A DNA stretch of 61,850 bases from CAZCVI01 sp964502145 (GTDB lineage Bacteria > Acidobacteriota > Aminicenantia > UBA2199). The DNA is taken from the NCBI GenBank assembly GCA_964502145.1, contig CAZCVI010000040.1, positions 1 through 61,850 on the forward strand. Reading direction: 5' to 3'. This document shows, one piece after another, positions 26,479-36,600 of this stretch. The translations under genes were made by a program, and so were the position numbers. The notes below the pieces were generated by a model. That model was not told where the DNA came from and searched no databases. It worked only from the letters and a program-made list of their open reading frames with translations. Within the stretch, counting starts at the first letter, position 1, and every line of letters begins with the position of its first letter.

Positions 26479-26688
26479 TTGGGATGCAGTATCATCTAAA
26501 GCTGCCCGCCAAATTAATGGGAGTAATGGGAAGTCTGGGAATTATGGGAATTATGGGAATAATGGGAATAATGGGATTAACAAAAATATTCCCATATCTC
26601 CCATTACTCGCATTACTCCCATAATTCCCATACTTCCCATAATTCCCACAGCACTTTTAAAATTTTGCCATTGGATGCAGTATAATCT
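26479..26688. repeat. Word-armed hairpin element E3 with flanking direct repeats
   Basis: Arms run as GGGAATTATGGGAATAATGGG (left, about 26518-26579) against ATTCCCATATCTCCCATTAC (right, about 26587-26650), built from the word TGGGAATTA. The left end has CCCGCCAAATTAATGGG, the right end a weaker AAAATTTTGCCA. The flanks TTGGGATGCAGTATCATCT (26479-26497) and TTGGATGCAGTATAATCT (26671-26688) form an imperfect direct repeat. Confidence 0.8.
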
Positions 26689-26774
26689 TTACTGTTGCAT
26701 TTCTTTTGCAATTTAGATAAAATAGATATTCACGGAAATATTCTAGGTAGTGCATACAATCGGATGGTAATTAT

Positions 26775-27920
26775 ATGGAAGAAAAAGTGATACTGGATTT
26801 GGATCGCCCGCTGAAGAAAACTCTTAAATCCGAAACCCGGATGGAATTGGGCGAAACACCTGGCGCACAGACCAGAGACGGCAAAAAATACGGCGTCTGG
26901 ATTGAACGGGATGATAAAGGCCACAAAATCATCGAAAAAGTCCTGCAAGGCACTTTCGGCAAACGCACTGACTGGTATCCCAACGGTGAAAAAAAACAAG
27001 AATGCGAGTTCCGCAATCTCCTGCAACATGGAAAATTCACCGCATGGTATGCCAACGGTGTTAAAAAACGCGAAGGCGAGTTCCTTGAAGGGAAAATGTG
27101 CGGCCAATGGACCTGGTGGAGCCGAACCAATCAAAAACGGGGCCAAGGCGAATTCAAAGAAGATAAACAACACGGCACCTGGGTCAATTTCTTTGATAAC
27201 GGTCAGAAAAAAAACGCCGCCCAATTCACCGAGGGTATTCTTAATGGCAAATGGTGCAAATGGGAAGATACAGGCCAAAAACTGGGACAAGGCCAATTCA
27301 AAAATGGCAAAAAACACGGCAAATGGAGTGTCTGGAACTCCAAAGGCATCAAAACCAATGAAACTGATTTTGTCAATGGTTTTATGCACGGTATTTCCAT
27401 CCAATGGAACGACCAGGGCGTAAAAATAGCCACTGGCGCCTATAAATTCGGCAAAAAAAGCGGCACCTGGGTGCGCTGGAACAACGAGGGCATTAAAACA
27501 GAAGAAGCGGAATACACCAAGGATGAAAAAACCGGGCACTGCATTCTTTTTAATGACATGGGCAGAAAAAAAAGCTCGGGCAAACTGATCAAAGGTCTAA
27601 AAAACGGACGCTGGAACTTCTGGGACGAATACGGTAATCTGACAGAAGAAGGGGTCTACCACGATTCATTAAAAAATGGTCTCTGGACTCTCTTTGATTC
27701 CACGGGTCGCAAAAAACGGGTCGGCGAATTTGTCGATGACCAAATGACCGGTACCTGGATTTTCTGGGACGACGAAGGTCGTAAACGTATAGAAACGAGT
27801 TATAAAAATGGCGAAAAAGATGGCCTCTCCATGGAATGGAACATCGAAGGCTTCCTCATCAAAAATGAAGTCTACCGCGAAGGCAATCTGGTCAAACTAC
27901 TGGGCATCCCACAACAGTAA
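26775..27920 (+). CDS. MORN-variant repeat protein (YwqK-like)
   Basis: A 381-residue protein almost wholly made of about a dozen 20-24-residue repeats of the form hGxWxxWxxxGxKxxxxxFxxG, for example GKFTAWYANGVKKREGEF and GTWVRWNNEGIKTEEAEY. These are MORN_2-type repeats, which make an extended beta-hairpin ladder. Similar proteins are annotated as YwqK-family antitoxins, but no LXG-like toxin is near. There is no signal peptide, so it probably works in the cytoplasm. Repeat regularity on the DNA level produces long shadow frames on the other strand. Confidence 0.85.
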   Translation: MEEKVILDLDRPLKKTLKSETRMELGETPGAQTRDGKKYGVWIERDDKGHKIIEKVLQGTFGKRTDWYPNGEKKQECEFRNLLQHGKFTAWYANGVKKREGEFLEGKMCGQWTWWSRTNQKRGQGEFKEDKQHGTWVNFFDNGQKKNAAQFTEGILNGKWCKWEDTGQKLGQGQFKNGKKHGKWSVWNSKGIKTNETDFVNGFMHGISIQWNDQGVKIATGAYKFGKKSGTWVRWNNEGIKTEEAEYTKDEKTGHCILFNDMGRKKSSGKLIKGLKNGRWNFWDEYGNLTEEGVYHDSLKNGLWTLFDSTGRKKRVGEFVDDQMTGTWIFWDDEGRKRIETSYKNGEKDGLSMEWNIEGFLIKNEVYREGNLVKLLGIPQQ

Positions 27921-27950
27921 AGATTAATGGTTAATTAACAATTTTGTAAC

Positions 27951-28100
27951 TGTTCAGGTTATAGGCTATGGGACTACAATCAGATCGGATTTAAGAAAAG
28001 ACCCCCACGAATTTCACGAATTTACACGAATTAAAAGATAAATAAAATCTTTTTTCGTGGATATTCGTGATAATTCGAGTAATTCGTGGGCAAATCTTTT
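27951..28100. repeat. 150-bp dispersed repeat, copy 2
   Basis: Matches 3360-3509 over the full 150 bp in the same orientation, with one visible substitution (GACTACAATC against GACTACTATC). Its last two bases are part of the stop codon of the M14 peptidase gene. The inverted CACGAATT arms are intact. Confidence 0.85.
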
Positions 28101-30708
28101 ACTCCAATCCCGCGTAATAAAGCGCATTAAATAGGAACTTAAACGTGGCAAACGTTTGCGACCGAAACTGCACCCGGCCACCCAGGAGGATGACGTTGCC
28201 TTTGTAGTAATTGAACCGTGCGATCATAATCGTGTGGTTCAACAGCTCGCCACCTTTCAGATAACCGCTCAACAGATGCGGTCCCTCCGTAGTAAAACCC
28301 GCTACTACTTTCCGATTAATAGCTTTAAATTCCGGTAACCGTGTTCGATAGGCAGGGCTTTCCGAGAAATAAAGAATATTCTCCCGTTCCAAACCCCAGC
28401 CCAGCGGATCCAAATTATCTACTTCAATGCGCAGGATCGCGCCTGGACAAAAAAATGTTTCCGGTTTAACCCCTTCCAACACATTGCTCAATGGTAGTGT
28501 AAAATCTTTTATGCCCAATTCAGAAGCCGAATCCAACAGTAATACTGTACCCCCTTGCCCAACCAGTTGTTTCAATACAGCCACGCCTTTTTCCTCGATG
28601 CCGCCTCTAAATTCCGGGGGTATTTTTTCAGGGATATTAATCCGTCGATTATTGGAAAAACCTTTTACGATCATATCCCGGTTCATGTCTGGGAATAGTA
28701 CCACGTCGTATTTTTTAACAAACTGTTTATCCATAAAATCCGCATTATTAATAATAGTAAAGGGAAATTCAAAATGGTCCAACACCCAGCGTGTCCATCC
28801 TTCATCCAAACCCGCGGTAAAAGACTGGTAAATAGCAATGCGTGGCAGATGGAATGCGTTGAGGTACTTCATTTCTCCAGCGCTGACATTCACCCGTGTT
28901 TTGGTAACACCCGTTCCTTTTAATACATTGGCCCATTGCGTCGGAGCAATATCCGCTACTTTGACCAGAAAATCACCCGTGGCTATTGTATTATTCGTGT
29001 CGTTCTCGGTTATACCTGTATAACGAAACACCCGCACCCCTTTCTTAAATAAGCGGTTCACCACAATTACCGAGCGATTAAAACGAGCAGGTAGCAGATA
29101 ATAATTGCCTTCACCTAACAGCGCGTATTCCGGGTAAGAGAAATCATTGACTGGGACCAGATTCATTCCTGATAATGGGGTGTTAATTGCCAGGGTTTTT
29201 ACTCCCATTTGCAGTGGTAATGTCCAACCTGTTGCATCGTAAGGTTCGATCACCGGGCCGTTTTTCATGTATTTGATCTCTGGATAACGTTGCAATTCCA
29301 TCATTACCTTGATGAAGCCACGGTAGGGTTGATTCATAGCGATCACATAATCCCCTTTTGCATAAACCCCATTGCCCACACGTGTTTCTTCTCCTAATTG
29401 TGAAATACGCACCCCGTTTTCCGCCATTTTTTGGAGGAACGTCATCATGGTCGGTGTATCCCATTGTTCTTGCGGCACAAGATAGCCATAAGGAGCTTCT
29501 TTTTGACCTTTTTCTACTTCGGATAAACCCAATTCAATATAATTCTTTAAGAACGAGTCTCTATTTTTCGCTGCTACTTCAATTAATGCGTTTACCGCGA
29601 TGTGTTCATACTCAATAATATCTTTTAGACGCCACCAGCCGCCCGGCCAGGGGTCGGGGAAATTAACCTGGGCTTTATATTCTGGCAATCCTTTTTCATT
29701 CGTTTGTAATTCATTTGCTTCCACATACACTGGCGAAGCCAGAGCCGCGCTGGCCATCTCTGTTAACACGCCCACCACATTTTTGTACCATGCCGTATTC
29801 TTTGAACCTCCTGGCCAATAGGCATCAAACGCATAAGAGTTCGCCACCCCTTTTTTTCCTTGTTCTTGCAGTTTTAATGCCATAAAACTACCGATAATAT
29901 CTGTTTCGCGCAACATCAAGGGATTCAAATTATTGTTTAGCGGGTCTTTAAATGGCGGTACAAACATTCGGGGTCCGTCCATATTCATTTGATGCATGTC
30001 CAGGAAAATATGGGGAAAGTATCGGTGATGCAATACCTTGTTTACTACCCGGGTTTCATTAAGGTTTAACATATAAAAGTCGCGGTTATTGTCATGGCCC
30101 GCGTAAAAATGATACAGGTAGGGGCGACGGCACAATTCGTATTCAGTGCCCAGGTATTTTTTGTACCATTCCGTTTCCATGATGTTTCCATCCGGGTTGA
30201 TTGAGGGCATCAGTAGAATCACCACGTTGTCCAGGTATTCTTTTAGGGCCGTGTCTTGGGTTGTTGCGTACTCGTGTGCCAGAAGCATGGCGAATTGAGT
30301 GGAAGCAATTTCCGATGCATGGATGGCGCAGGTGATCAGTACAAACACCCGTGCTTTTTTTAATAATAGTGGTACTTCCTCTGTCTTCAGTGTATCTGGA
30401 CTCGCCAGTTTTTTATTAATCTCTAACAATTCCGGTAGATTGCGGATATTTTCTTCTGAAGAGATAAACGCTGTGACCATCATATTCCCCAGTGTGGACT
30501 TGCCTTCTTCTTGCAATTGTACCCGGCTGGATTGTGCAGTCAGGTATTGGAAATACCTGATAATTTCCGGGTATTTGACCAATGTTTTATCCGCGCCGAT
30601 AGTCACGCCAAAAAATTCATCGGGACTTTTTTGTGCATAGACCAAAGAGACCCTGAGCATCATAATAAAAGTAATAATCACAAATAGTATTGCGTTTCGT
30701 TTATTCAT
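28099..30708 (-). CDS. M14-family zinc carboxypeptidase-like protein, secreted
   Basis: An 869-residue protein; ATG 30708 is chosen because AGGAG lies 6 bases before it. A signal peptide is evident (AILFVIITFIMMLRVSLVYA). The peptidase domain (about 45-390) shows the M14 zinc ligands His-x-x-Glu in CAIHASEIAST and the third His in FLDMHQMNMDGP, with NPDGNI and NNRDFYMLN matching the substrate-binding Asn/Arg region. The catalytic Glu may be in VLTEMASA. The C-terminal about 450 residues include a Rossmann/glutamine-amidotransferase-like part (YDVVLFPDMNRDM) common in these large secreted M14 proteins. It should process peptides in the periplasm or outside. Confidence 0.88.
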   Translation of the reverse strand: MNKRNAILFVIITFIMMLRVSLVYAQKSPDEFFGVTIGADKTLVKYPEIIRYFQYLTAQSSRVQLQEEGKSTLGNMMVTAFISSEENIRNLPELLEINKKLASPDTLKTEEVPLLLKKARVFVLITCAIHASEIASTQFAMLLAHEYATTQDTALKEYLDNVVILLMPSINPDGNIMETEWYKKYLGTEYELCRRPYLYHFYAGHDNNRDFYMLNLNETRVVNKVLHHRYFPHIFLDMHQMNMDGPRMFVPPFKDPLNNNLNPLMLRETDIIGSFMALKLQEQGKKGVANSYAFDAYWPGGSKNTAWYKNVVGVLTEMASAALASPVYVEANELQTNEKGLPEYKAQVNFPDPWPGGWWRLKDIIEYEHIAVNALIEVAAKNRDSFLKNYIELGLSEVEKGQKEAPYGYLVPQEQWDTPTMMTFLQKMAENGVRISQLGEETRVGNGVYAKGDYVIAMNQPYRGFIKVMMELQRYPEIKYMKNGPVIEPYDATGWTLPLQMGVKTLAINTPLSGMNLVPVNDFSYPEYALLGEGNYYLLPARFNRSVIVVNRLFKKGVRVFRYTGITENDTNNTIATGDFLVKVADIAPTQWANVLKGTGVTKTRVNVSAGEMKYLNAFHLPRIAIYQSFTAGLDEGWTRWVLDHFEFPFTIINNADFMDKQFVKKYDVVLFPDMNRDMIVKGFSNNRRINIPEKIPPEFRGGIEEKGVAVLKQLVGQGGTVLLLDSASELGIKDFTLPLSNVLEGVKPETFFCPGAILRIEVDNLDPLGWGLERENILYFSESPAYRTRLPEFKAINRKVVAGFTTEGPHLLSGYLKGGELLNHTIMIARFNYYKGNVILLGGRVQFRSQTFATFKFLFNALYYAGLE

Positions 30709-30865
30709 TAGCACTCCTTTTTTGAGTCATAAGACCATCATCAATAGGTTATTAAAAGGACATTATACACGTCTCCATTTTAGAATGCAACAGACTTTTG
30801 ATTCTTTTCCCATGTTAGGACCCGACCCCGCCAACGTCGCTGCGCGTGTGGGATTATTTCAGCAC

Positions 30866-31012
30866 AGAAATTCTTGCCATTCGGAGTTCTTGGAAACAGT
30901 TGAATAAAATAATGCGACAAGGATGTCGCGTCTACGTAGACGCACCATTCTGGTGCATTAATAAGTGGCGAAAAGATCGTCTTGGATACCGTTTCGGGCG
31001 AGTTTCTTGGAA
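30866..31012 (-). repeat. Interspersed palindromic element, copy B
   Basis: Reverse-orientation counterpart of 807-955. The core 30914-30956 again has the GCGAC/GTCGC hairpin, GTCTACGTAGAC and a third hairpin. Here the third stem is GCACC/GGTGC where copy A has GCGCC/GGCGC: both sides changed together, so pairing is kept. Confidence 0.85.
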
Positions 31013-31130
31013 TATGTTAACAATTAACCATTCACTATTAATCTTTTAATCTTTTTCCTGTTTTTTATTTTATTGAAAAATGAAGCAAGATGTGTTACTA
31101 TGGTAGTTGATGCCCTGTGGAGGTATAATT

Positions 31131-31364
31131 ATGAGATTATCGGCAACCCATTTAAAGCAAAACCTCTTTCAAGTACTGGATGCTGTTCTTAACAATAAAC
31201 AGCCCATTGAAGTGGAAAGAAATGGACGGATTCTGAAAATAATGCCAGCACAACCCTTTTCCAAATTGGATAACCTTGAAGCCCACGATACTATTGTGGG
31301 GAATCCTGAAAGTATTATCCATATCCCATGGTCACAAGAATGGCAAGAGCAACAGCATCTATGA
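31131..31364 (+). CDS. Phd/YefM-family antitoxin
   Basis: A 77-residue protein with a GGAGG site 8 bases before ATG 31131. It begins MRLSATHLKQNLFQVLDAVL and continues KQPIEVERNGRILKIMPAQP, the typical Phd DNA-binding domain that represses its own operon. The acidic and aromatic tail (SIIHIPWSQEWQEQ) should bind the toxin. It overlaps the VapC start codon by 4 bp. Confidence 0.85.
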   Translation: MRLSATHLKQNLFQVLDAVLNNKQPIEVERNGRILKIMPAQPFSKLDNLEAHDTIVGNPESIIHIPWSQEWQEQQHL

Positions 31365-31738
31365 TGGTCTTTCTGGATACCCATATTGTGGTATGGATGT
31401 ATCAAAAATCCCTTAATCTATTAACTCCCCAGGCCAAAAAGGCAATGGAAGAAAACGATCTTTTTATCTCACCCATTGTCGCCTTGGAACTTGAATACCT
31501 CTATGAAATAGGCAGAATTAAAGACAATGCCAAAACCATTCTCGCCTACCTTGAACAGAAAATAGGGTTAAAAATAGATAAAGCTGGTTTTGCTGTGGTT
31601 GCTGACATGGCTTTGATGGAAAAATGGACGAGAGATCCTTTTGATCGTTTAATTGTCGCCCATTCCAACTATCGATAAGCTTTCCTTATCTCCAAAGACG
31701 AACGTATCGCCCAACACTACCCCAAAACAGTTTATTAG
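31361..31738 (+). pseudogene. VapC/PIN-domain toxin with premature stop
   Basis: The PIN domain opens MMVFLDTHIVVWMYQ with the first catalytic Asp and later has SPIVALELEYLYEIG and DPFDRLIVAHS with the expected acidic residues. A TAA at 31676-31678 ends the frame at 105 residues. The same frame then continues AFLISKDERIAQHYPKTVY to TAG at 31736, exactly the missing C-terminal strand and helix of a 125-residue PIN toxin. One nonsense change, such as CAA to TAA, explains this. The toxin is probably inactive. The antitoxin upstream is intact. Confidence 0.8.
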
Positions 31739-31927
31739 AATACTGAATTCAGATGGTCTGCGGGCGTTGGGGCGGCTGTCCAGCCATAAAAGCGGGATTT
31801 GAAATGCGCGTGAAACAAGAAATATGGAAGCGGAAGAATACCGGAAAGAGGCATTGAGATTGATTGAAGAAACGGGGTTCGGGAAAAGAGGGAAGCTATG
31901 AAGCGACCCAACCAACGACGCTTCTCG

Positions 31928-31990
31928 TGTCGCATTAATAAGCGGCGAAAACATGAACTTGGATACCATTTCGGGTAAGTTTCTTGGAAA
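31928..31990 (-). repeat. Partial copy C of the palindromic element
   Basis: TGTCGCATTAATAAGCGGCG and TTCGGGTAAGTTTCTTGGAA match the outer part of copy B (30957-31012 region). The triple-hairpin core is missing. It directly abuts the coding relic at 31991. Confidence 0.65.
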
Positions 31991-32080
31991 ATGGCAAAAA
32001 ATCTGAAAGAAAGTGGGATCGATCCAGATATCATTGCCAAATCTTCAGGTCTCTCAAAAGAAGAGATCGAAGCACTTTAA
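31991..32080 (+). pseudogene. C-terminal relic of an Rpn-like nuclease gene
   Basis: A 29-codon frame reading MAKNLKESGIDPDIIAKSSG then LSKEEIEAL and a stop. This is the typical tail of Rpn/PD-(D/E)XK putative-transposase proteins, which often end in a helix-turn-helix-like GLSKEEI segment (compare the end of the intact gene at 58031). The rest of the gene is absent, apparently replaced by repeat copy C. Confidence 0.5.
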
Positions 32081-32226
32081 CTGTACATGGTGTAGCTGGT
32101 CTGATAGATCAAAATCGCATTGATTTCAGCCACACACATCCTTCGACCCTACCTTGGTAAAAGGGTTTTTTCCATTTCTTTTGTTCTTCGCTTAATATCC
32201 GGCAAAATTCAAACAACACTTGGGGC

Positions 32227-32255
32227 TTGACATCAGGTGATTTTCTTTATATCCT
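32227..32255 (+). promoter_or_regulatory. Likely promoter of the ATPase-CHAT cassette
   Basis: TTGACA at 32227-32232, a 17-bp spacer and TATCCT at 32250-32255, 40 bp before the ATPase start codon. From 32081 to 32226 no gene is seen. Confidence 0.55.
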
Positions 32256-32295
32256 ATTCATATGAAGACAAAAAATAATTTTATGAGGAAAAACC

Positions 32296-33606
32296 ATGAA
32301 CCCATTTTATTCCAATCCCCCTGATATTAAAAAACCGGTACATATCGATCTATTTGTGAACCGTGATGAAGAACTGTTCTTTTTAAAAGAGTGGCTGCTT
32401 GCAGAAAAAACCAATGAAAGTATCGGCGCGGTGATTGGCCAACCCAGAATCGGTAAATCTCATCTCTGTTACAAAGCACTGGCCGATCTGGAAAAAGACA
32501 ATCACAGTGAATATATCCTCATTAATGCCAATCATATCGAACACTTATCCAACTTGTTATTTGAACTCTACCGGTTCATTACTGAAAAAATCAAAAATAT
32601 TCCTGCCGACCTATACGAAAAGAATGAAACCCAGAAAGCCTTTTACGACTGCCTGTGTGAAGATATATCCCATTACAACGAACTGCTCACCGTGGCAGTA
32701 GATACCATTACCTGCGAGGTGTTGGTAGAAAAAGGAGAAGCACTCAAATCCAAACTCCAAACAAATATTGAAGGAACGTTGGAAACGGGAATCAAACTAT
32801 TTATCAAATCCACCCTGAATTTAAAAACCCTGGTGGGGTACGAAAGAGAAAAATCCACAGGGAAATCCGAGACTAAAACCCATACCGTGGTTTATCGTAA
32901 GCCAGATAATCAAGGGATGGTAGACATTATTAATGATTTTATCCGTGGTTATTCCATACTGATCGGTGAGAAACGTTTGTTCCTGTATATTGATGACTTG
33001 GATCGAATCACCCGTGATATCAAAGAAAACGATCATTTGATTTCTGAATTGATCTATTGCCTCAAAAAATTATCCTTGCGGAATCCCAACCTGTTGATTT
33101 TTGCCAGTATTAGCGAATCATTTTATAATGCCAGTAAAGAAAAATTCTTCCGCCTCATTCGCCTGCTTAGACCCATGAAAACTGAAAACCTTATGGAAAT
33201 TTATAAACGCAGATGCGATTTTTATGCCATTCAATTTATTCCCCATGAAGCCACCACCCAACTGGCCGCCGTATTTAAAGGATCGCCAGGCCGCTTCTTA
33301 GATGCGCTGGATAAATTCTATATGGACCGGGGACGACTTCCAATGAAAGAATTCAAAGATATCCTTGCCTATCTTCGCAATGAAATCGATGAACTGGAAA
33401 ACGGTACTCGCTCTTCCATCACCGGGTTAAAGCAAATCCTTGAGAACAAAGTTAAAAAAAGCATTTACGACATTTCACAAGATGATTTTGGCGCTAACCT
33501 AGATTTGTTCCGAACGCCATTGGTGGGAGAAATTTTATACGAAGCGCCGCTTTCTCCAGGAAAATATCAGATCAACCCCATGTATTATGAAGCTCTAAAA
33601 CAATAA
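32296..33606 (+). CDS. P-loop (AAA/STAND-like) ATPase paired with CHAT protein
   Basis: A 436-residue protein with a GAGG ribosome site. The N-terminus contains LFVNRDEELFFLKEWLL, the lead-in typical of AAA_16/STAND ATPases, then Walker A GQPRIGKSH (48-56) and, after an unusually long helical insert (about 65-215), Walker B RLFLYIDDLDRI (227-238). A sensor-like ASISESF and a lid region (GSPGRFLDALDKFY) follow. The C-terminal about 80 residues may be a winged helix. No membrane segment is present. Only 27 bp separate it from the CHAT gene, so the two are co-transcribed. It may load or gate the CHAT protease, or sense the trigger; this is inference. Confidence 0.75.
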   Translation: MNPFYSNPPDIKKPVHIDLFVNRDEELFFLKEWLLAEKTNESIGAVIGQPRIGKSHLCYKALADLEKDNHSEYILINANHIEHLSNLLFELYRFITEKIKNIPADLYEKNETQKAFYDCLCEDISHYNELLTVAVDTITCEVLVEKGEALKSKLQTNIEGTLETGIKLFIKSTLNLKTLVGYEREKSTGKSETKTHTVVYRKPDNQGMVDIINDFIRGYSILIGEKRLFLYIDDLDRITRDIKENDHLISELIYCLKKLSLRNPNLLIFASISESFYNASKEKFFRLIRLLRPMKTENLMEIYKRRCDFYAIQFIPHEATTQLAAVFKGSPGRFLDALDKFYMDRGRLPMKEFKDILAYLRNEIDELENGTRSSITGLKQILENKVKKSIYDISQDDFGANLDLFRTPLVGEILYEAPLSPGKYQINPMYYEALKQ

Positions 33607-33633
33607 AATATCCACTGACTGGGGCAGTATTAA

Positions 33634-36600
33634 ATGAATTACGAAGAGAAAATAATAAAAGGCAAAATAAACCAGATCATTTCAGATATAAAAAAAATCA
33701 ACGGGGATAAAGCTTTTCATTTTGCCCTGGCCGACGAACTGGATTCCGGTGAACTCAACATGGTCAATTTAATGGCTGTTCACCCCGAAGTGTTTTCCCT
33801 CGGTTATTTTCATTCGCTCTCTCCAGAAAACCAACAAAAAGTTTTCCAATCCGAGGAACTGGAAAAAAATGAGTGGGCAGTGTTCCGAGAATACGCCGAT
33901 TTTCTCGAAAGTCGTGGTATCACTGAAAAATTGGTTCACAGTTACCCCCTGTCTTTCCCTAATTCCTTATTGCCTAATACGTATCACTGTTTTATCGCCT
34001 TTTTCCAGCACGAAGAAAAATTCTTCTTTAAAAGAAAGTTTAAGGGCCACACGCTGGAAAAGGAAATTGACCTGTTTAAACTGGAAAAAATAGGCAAGGA
34101 ATACCGTAGGAGTTTAGAAAATAAAGAATCCCACTCCATTGACAGTGATTTCCAACGTTTGGGGAACCAGTTGTTCCATTTATTTTTGGAGGATGAATTT
34201 ATTGCTCAGGGTTTAAAACGAATTTATATAGATATACCGGTGGCTATTGCTTGGGCTCCGCACCGGCAGATATTTGAAGACTTACCCTTTGAAATTTTTT
34301 ATTCGGAAACCTATCATTTTCTCCTCACCCAAAAAAGTATCCCGGTCATTCGCACTTTTTCAGATGCTCCTGCCCCCCCATCCCATATTTTTCATTCTCC
34401 CTTTAAATTGCTGGTTATTATTTCGAACCCGTTGGGCTTGGATGAATCTCAACAGATCAATGTTGAAAAGGAAAAGCGTATCTTTTATAAAAATCTGGAC
34501 CCACTGGTATACGAGGGTAAGTTGGAAATCGACGTCATTGATCTCGCTGCCCATGATCAGATCACTTCCAAATTACGTTGCAATCATTTTGATGCTGTCC
34601 ATTTTCTTGGACATGGTGGCGAAGAGGGTATACTCTTGGAAAGCACCAATGGTCAACCCGAATGGGTTTCCTGCGCTCAATTTGCCAGCCTGTTTACCGG
34701 GGCGGACATCCGTTTGTTTTTCCTTACTTCCTGCCTCACCGATGCCAACACCGTTGCTAATCAATATAGTTCCACTGTCAGGGAACTGCGCAAGGTAGGG
34801 ATTCCTATCGTGGTAGGTATGAGGCAACCCCTTACCTTTAAAGCCGCTGAAATTCTCATCCGGGAATTCTATCTGGGATTCTTCCAGTCCTCCACGCTAA
34901 CTTTACTGGATGCGTTTACGCAAGCGTTGAACAAAATTGCTTTTGATTCTCATCCACAAATAGCAACCAATGCATTTATTCCATCGTTATACATGCCCGT
35001 AGATTGGGAACCCTTCGGCTGGGATGAAAAAAAGCAAACCAACGAACAGCTAGCGCTGCGTTATTATAAATTTGATTCGCTGGGCAACTTGAAAAACCAT
35101 ACTACCGGTTGTTACGGCAGGGAAGATGAGCTGCGTCAAACCAAAAGAGCCCTGCAAAACTCCAATCACCGTATTTTAATCGTAAAAGGTATTGGTGGTA
35201 TTGGCAAGTCTGCTTTTATTTACCGGTTGTGCCGTGATTTATATTCCGATTATAACCATTTCTTTGTCAAGGAGTTCCGTACTGAGACCATGGATAAGGA
35301 TTACGATATCCATTCTTTTTTTGCAGAGTTCAACGAGGTATTGGTCCGCAACGGGGATTCTTCTTTACAACAAAAAATGGCAGGTGGGAAGGAAACATAT
35401 GAAACCAAAGCCATTTGCAAACATATTGCCAGTGCAGTGGAGCGAATGCATATGTTTTTGGTGTTGGAGAACGTGGAACAGCTTCTATTACGTGGAGAAG
35501 ATGGTAAATTCCGGTTCAAAGATCACCACTTTTTGGATTTAGTGGAAGCACTATTGAATTCCACTTCATGTATTCGGTTGGTGGTTGGCACCCGTGACAG
35601 TTTTGAGTGTCCGACCTTTGAGAATACGCCTGCTTTAAAATATGAGACGTTACTCGCGCCCATTCTATCCAACGAGCACATTGGTTCTATTGCCGTTGAA
35701 GCAGATCCAGACATGGCACGCGAAAAACGGGAAGTTCTTATCCAGTATAGTGGTGGTTATCCTTTACTGATCCAACTGATGGCCAAACCCCGGGTCAAGA
35801 TAGCAGAAATCCAAGAAATGGATATGGATACTTTTTCCCGTGCCGCGAGTAATGATAAGCTGCAAAAGGTTTTTGAATATTTAGAGCAAAAACTTCGTGA
35901 ACCGGAACGAAAAGCCTTATTTTCTCTTTCATTTACAGTTCTGCCTTTTGACCGGGGGTTGGTAGAAAAATGTATTGATAAAAAGGATGTCGATCAATTT
36001 TTGCAATTCCCTGTTTTCCATGAACACAGTACTGCCGCGCTATATTCTATCCCGACCATTATCGCCCGTTACTTTATTGAGACGTATGGGGACCGTTATG
36101 GTAAAAAAGCGATTGGGAAGATTCATAAAACATATGCCGACTATTACCGACAGATTCTTGAAGACTTTTTTTCTGGGAAACTGTTACCCGGATCACTTCA
36201 GAAGTTTTTAATCATCAATGGTTCCCATATCCCGGACCGCTTGATCAAGCTTGTTATTTATCATTACCTTGAAGCCCACGATTACAAAAATGCCAGAGAC
36301 GTCACCATCCGTGCTGCCAAAATCCTTCTCGATACAGGCAGTGCGCCTTTTTTAGAGTTTATTCTTATTACCCTCAAAGAAAAAATAAAAGCCCCGGACA
36401 CTGAAGTGGATTTCCATTTGGCGGAAGTATCGAATGAATTGTATAAATTCGACCGTAGCCAGGAACTGTATTTATCGCTGATTGATCGTATGGAATCTGA
36501 AGAAAAAAAAGCCAGAATATTTCAAGACTTGGGGAAAATGTTTGATAATAAACAGGATTATACTGAGGCCATCCAGTGGTATCAAAAAAGTGCTGCAATT

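Noticed and set aside
26730..27539. Long minus-strand frame of 269 residues antisense to the MORN gene
   Set aside because: A shadow of the regular MORN repeats; Phe/Ala-rich composition is typical of antisense to Lys/Gly-rich coding.
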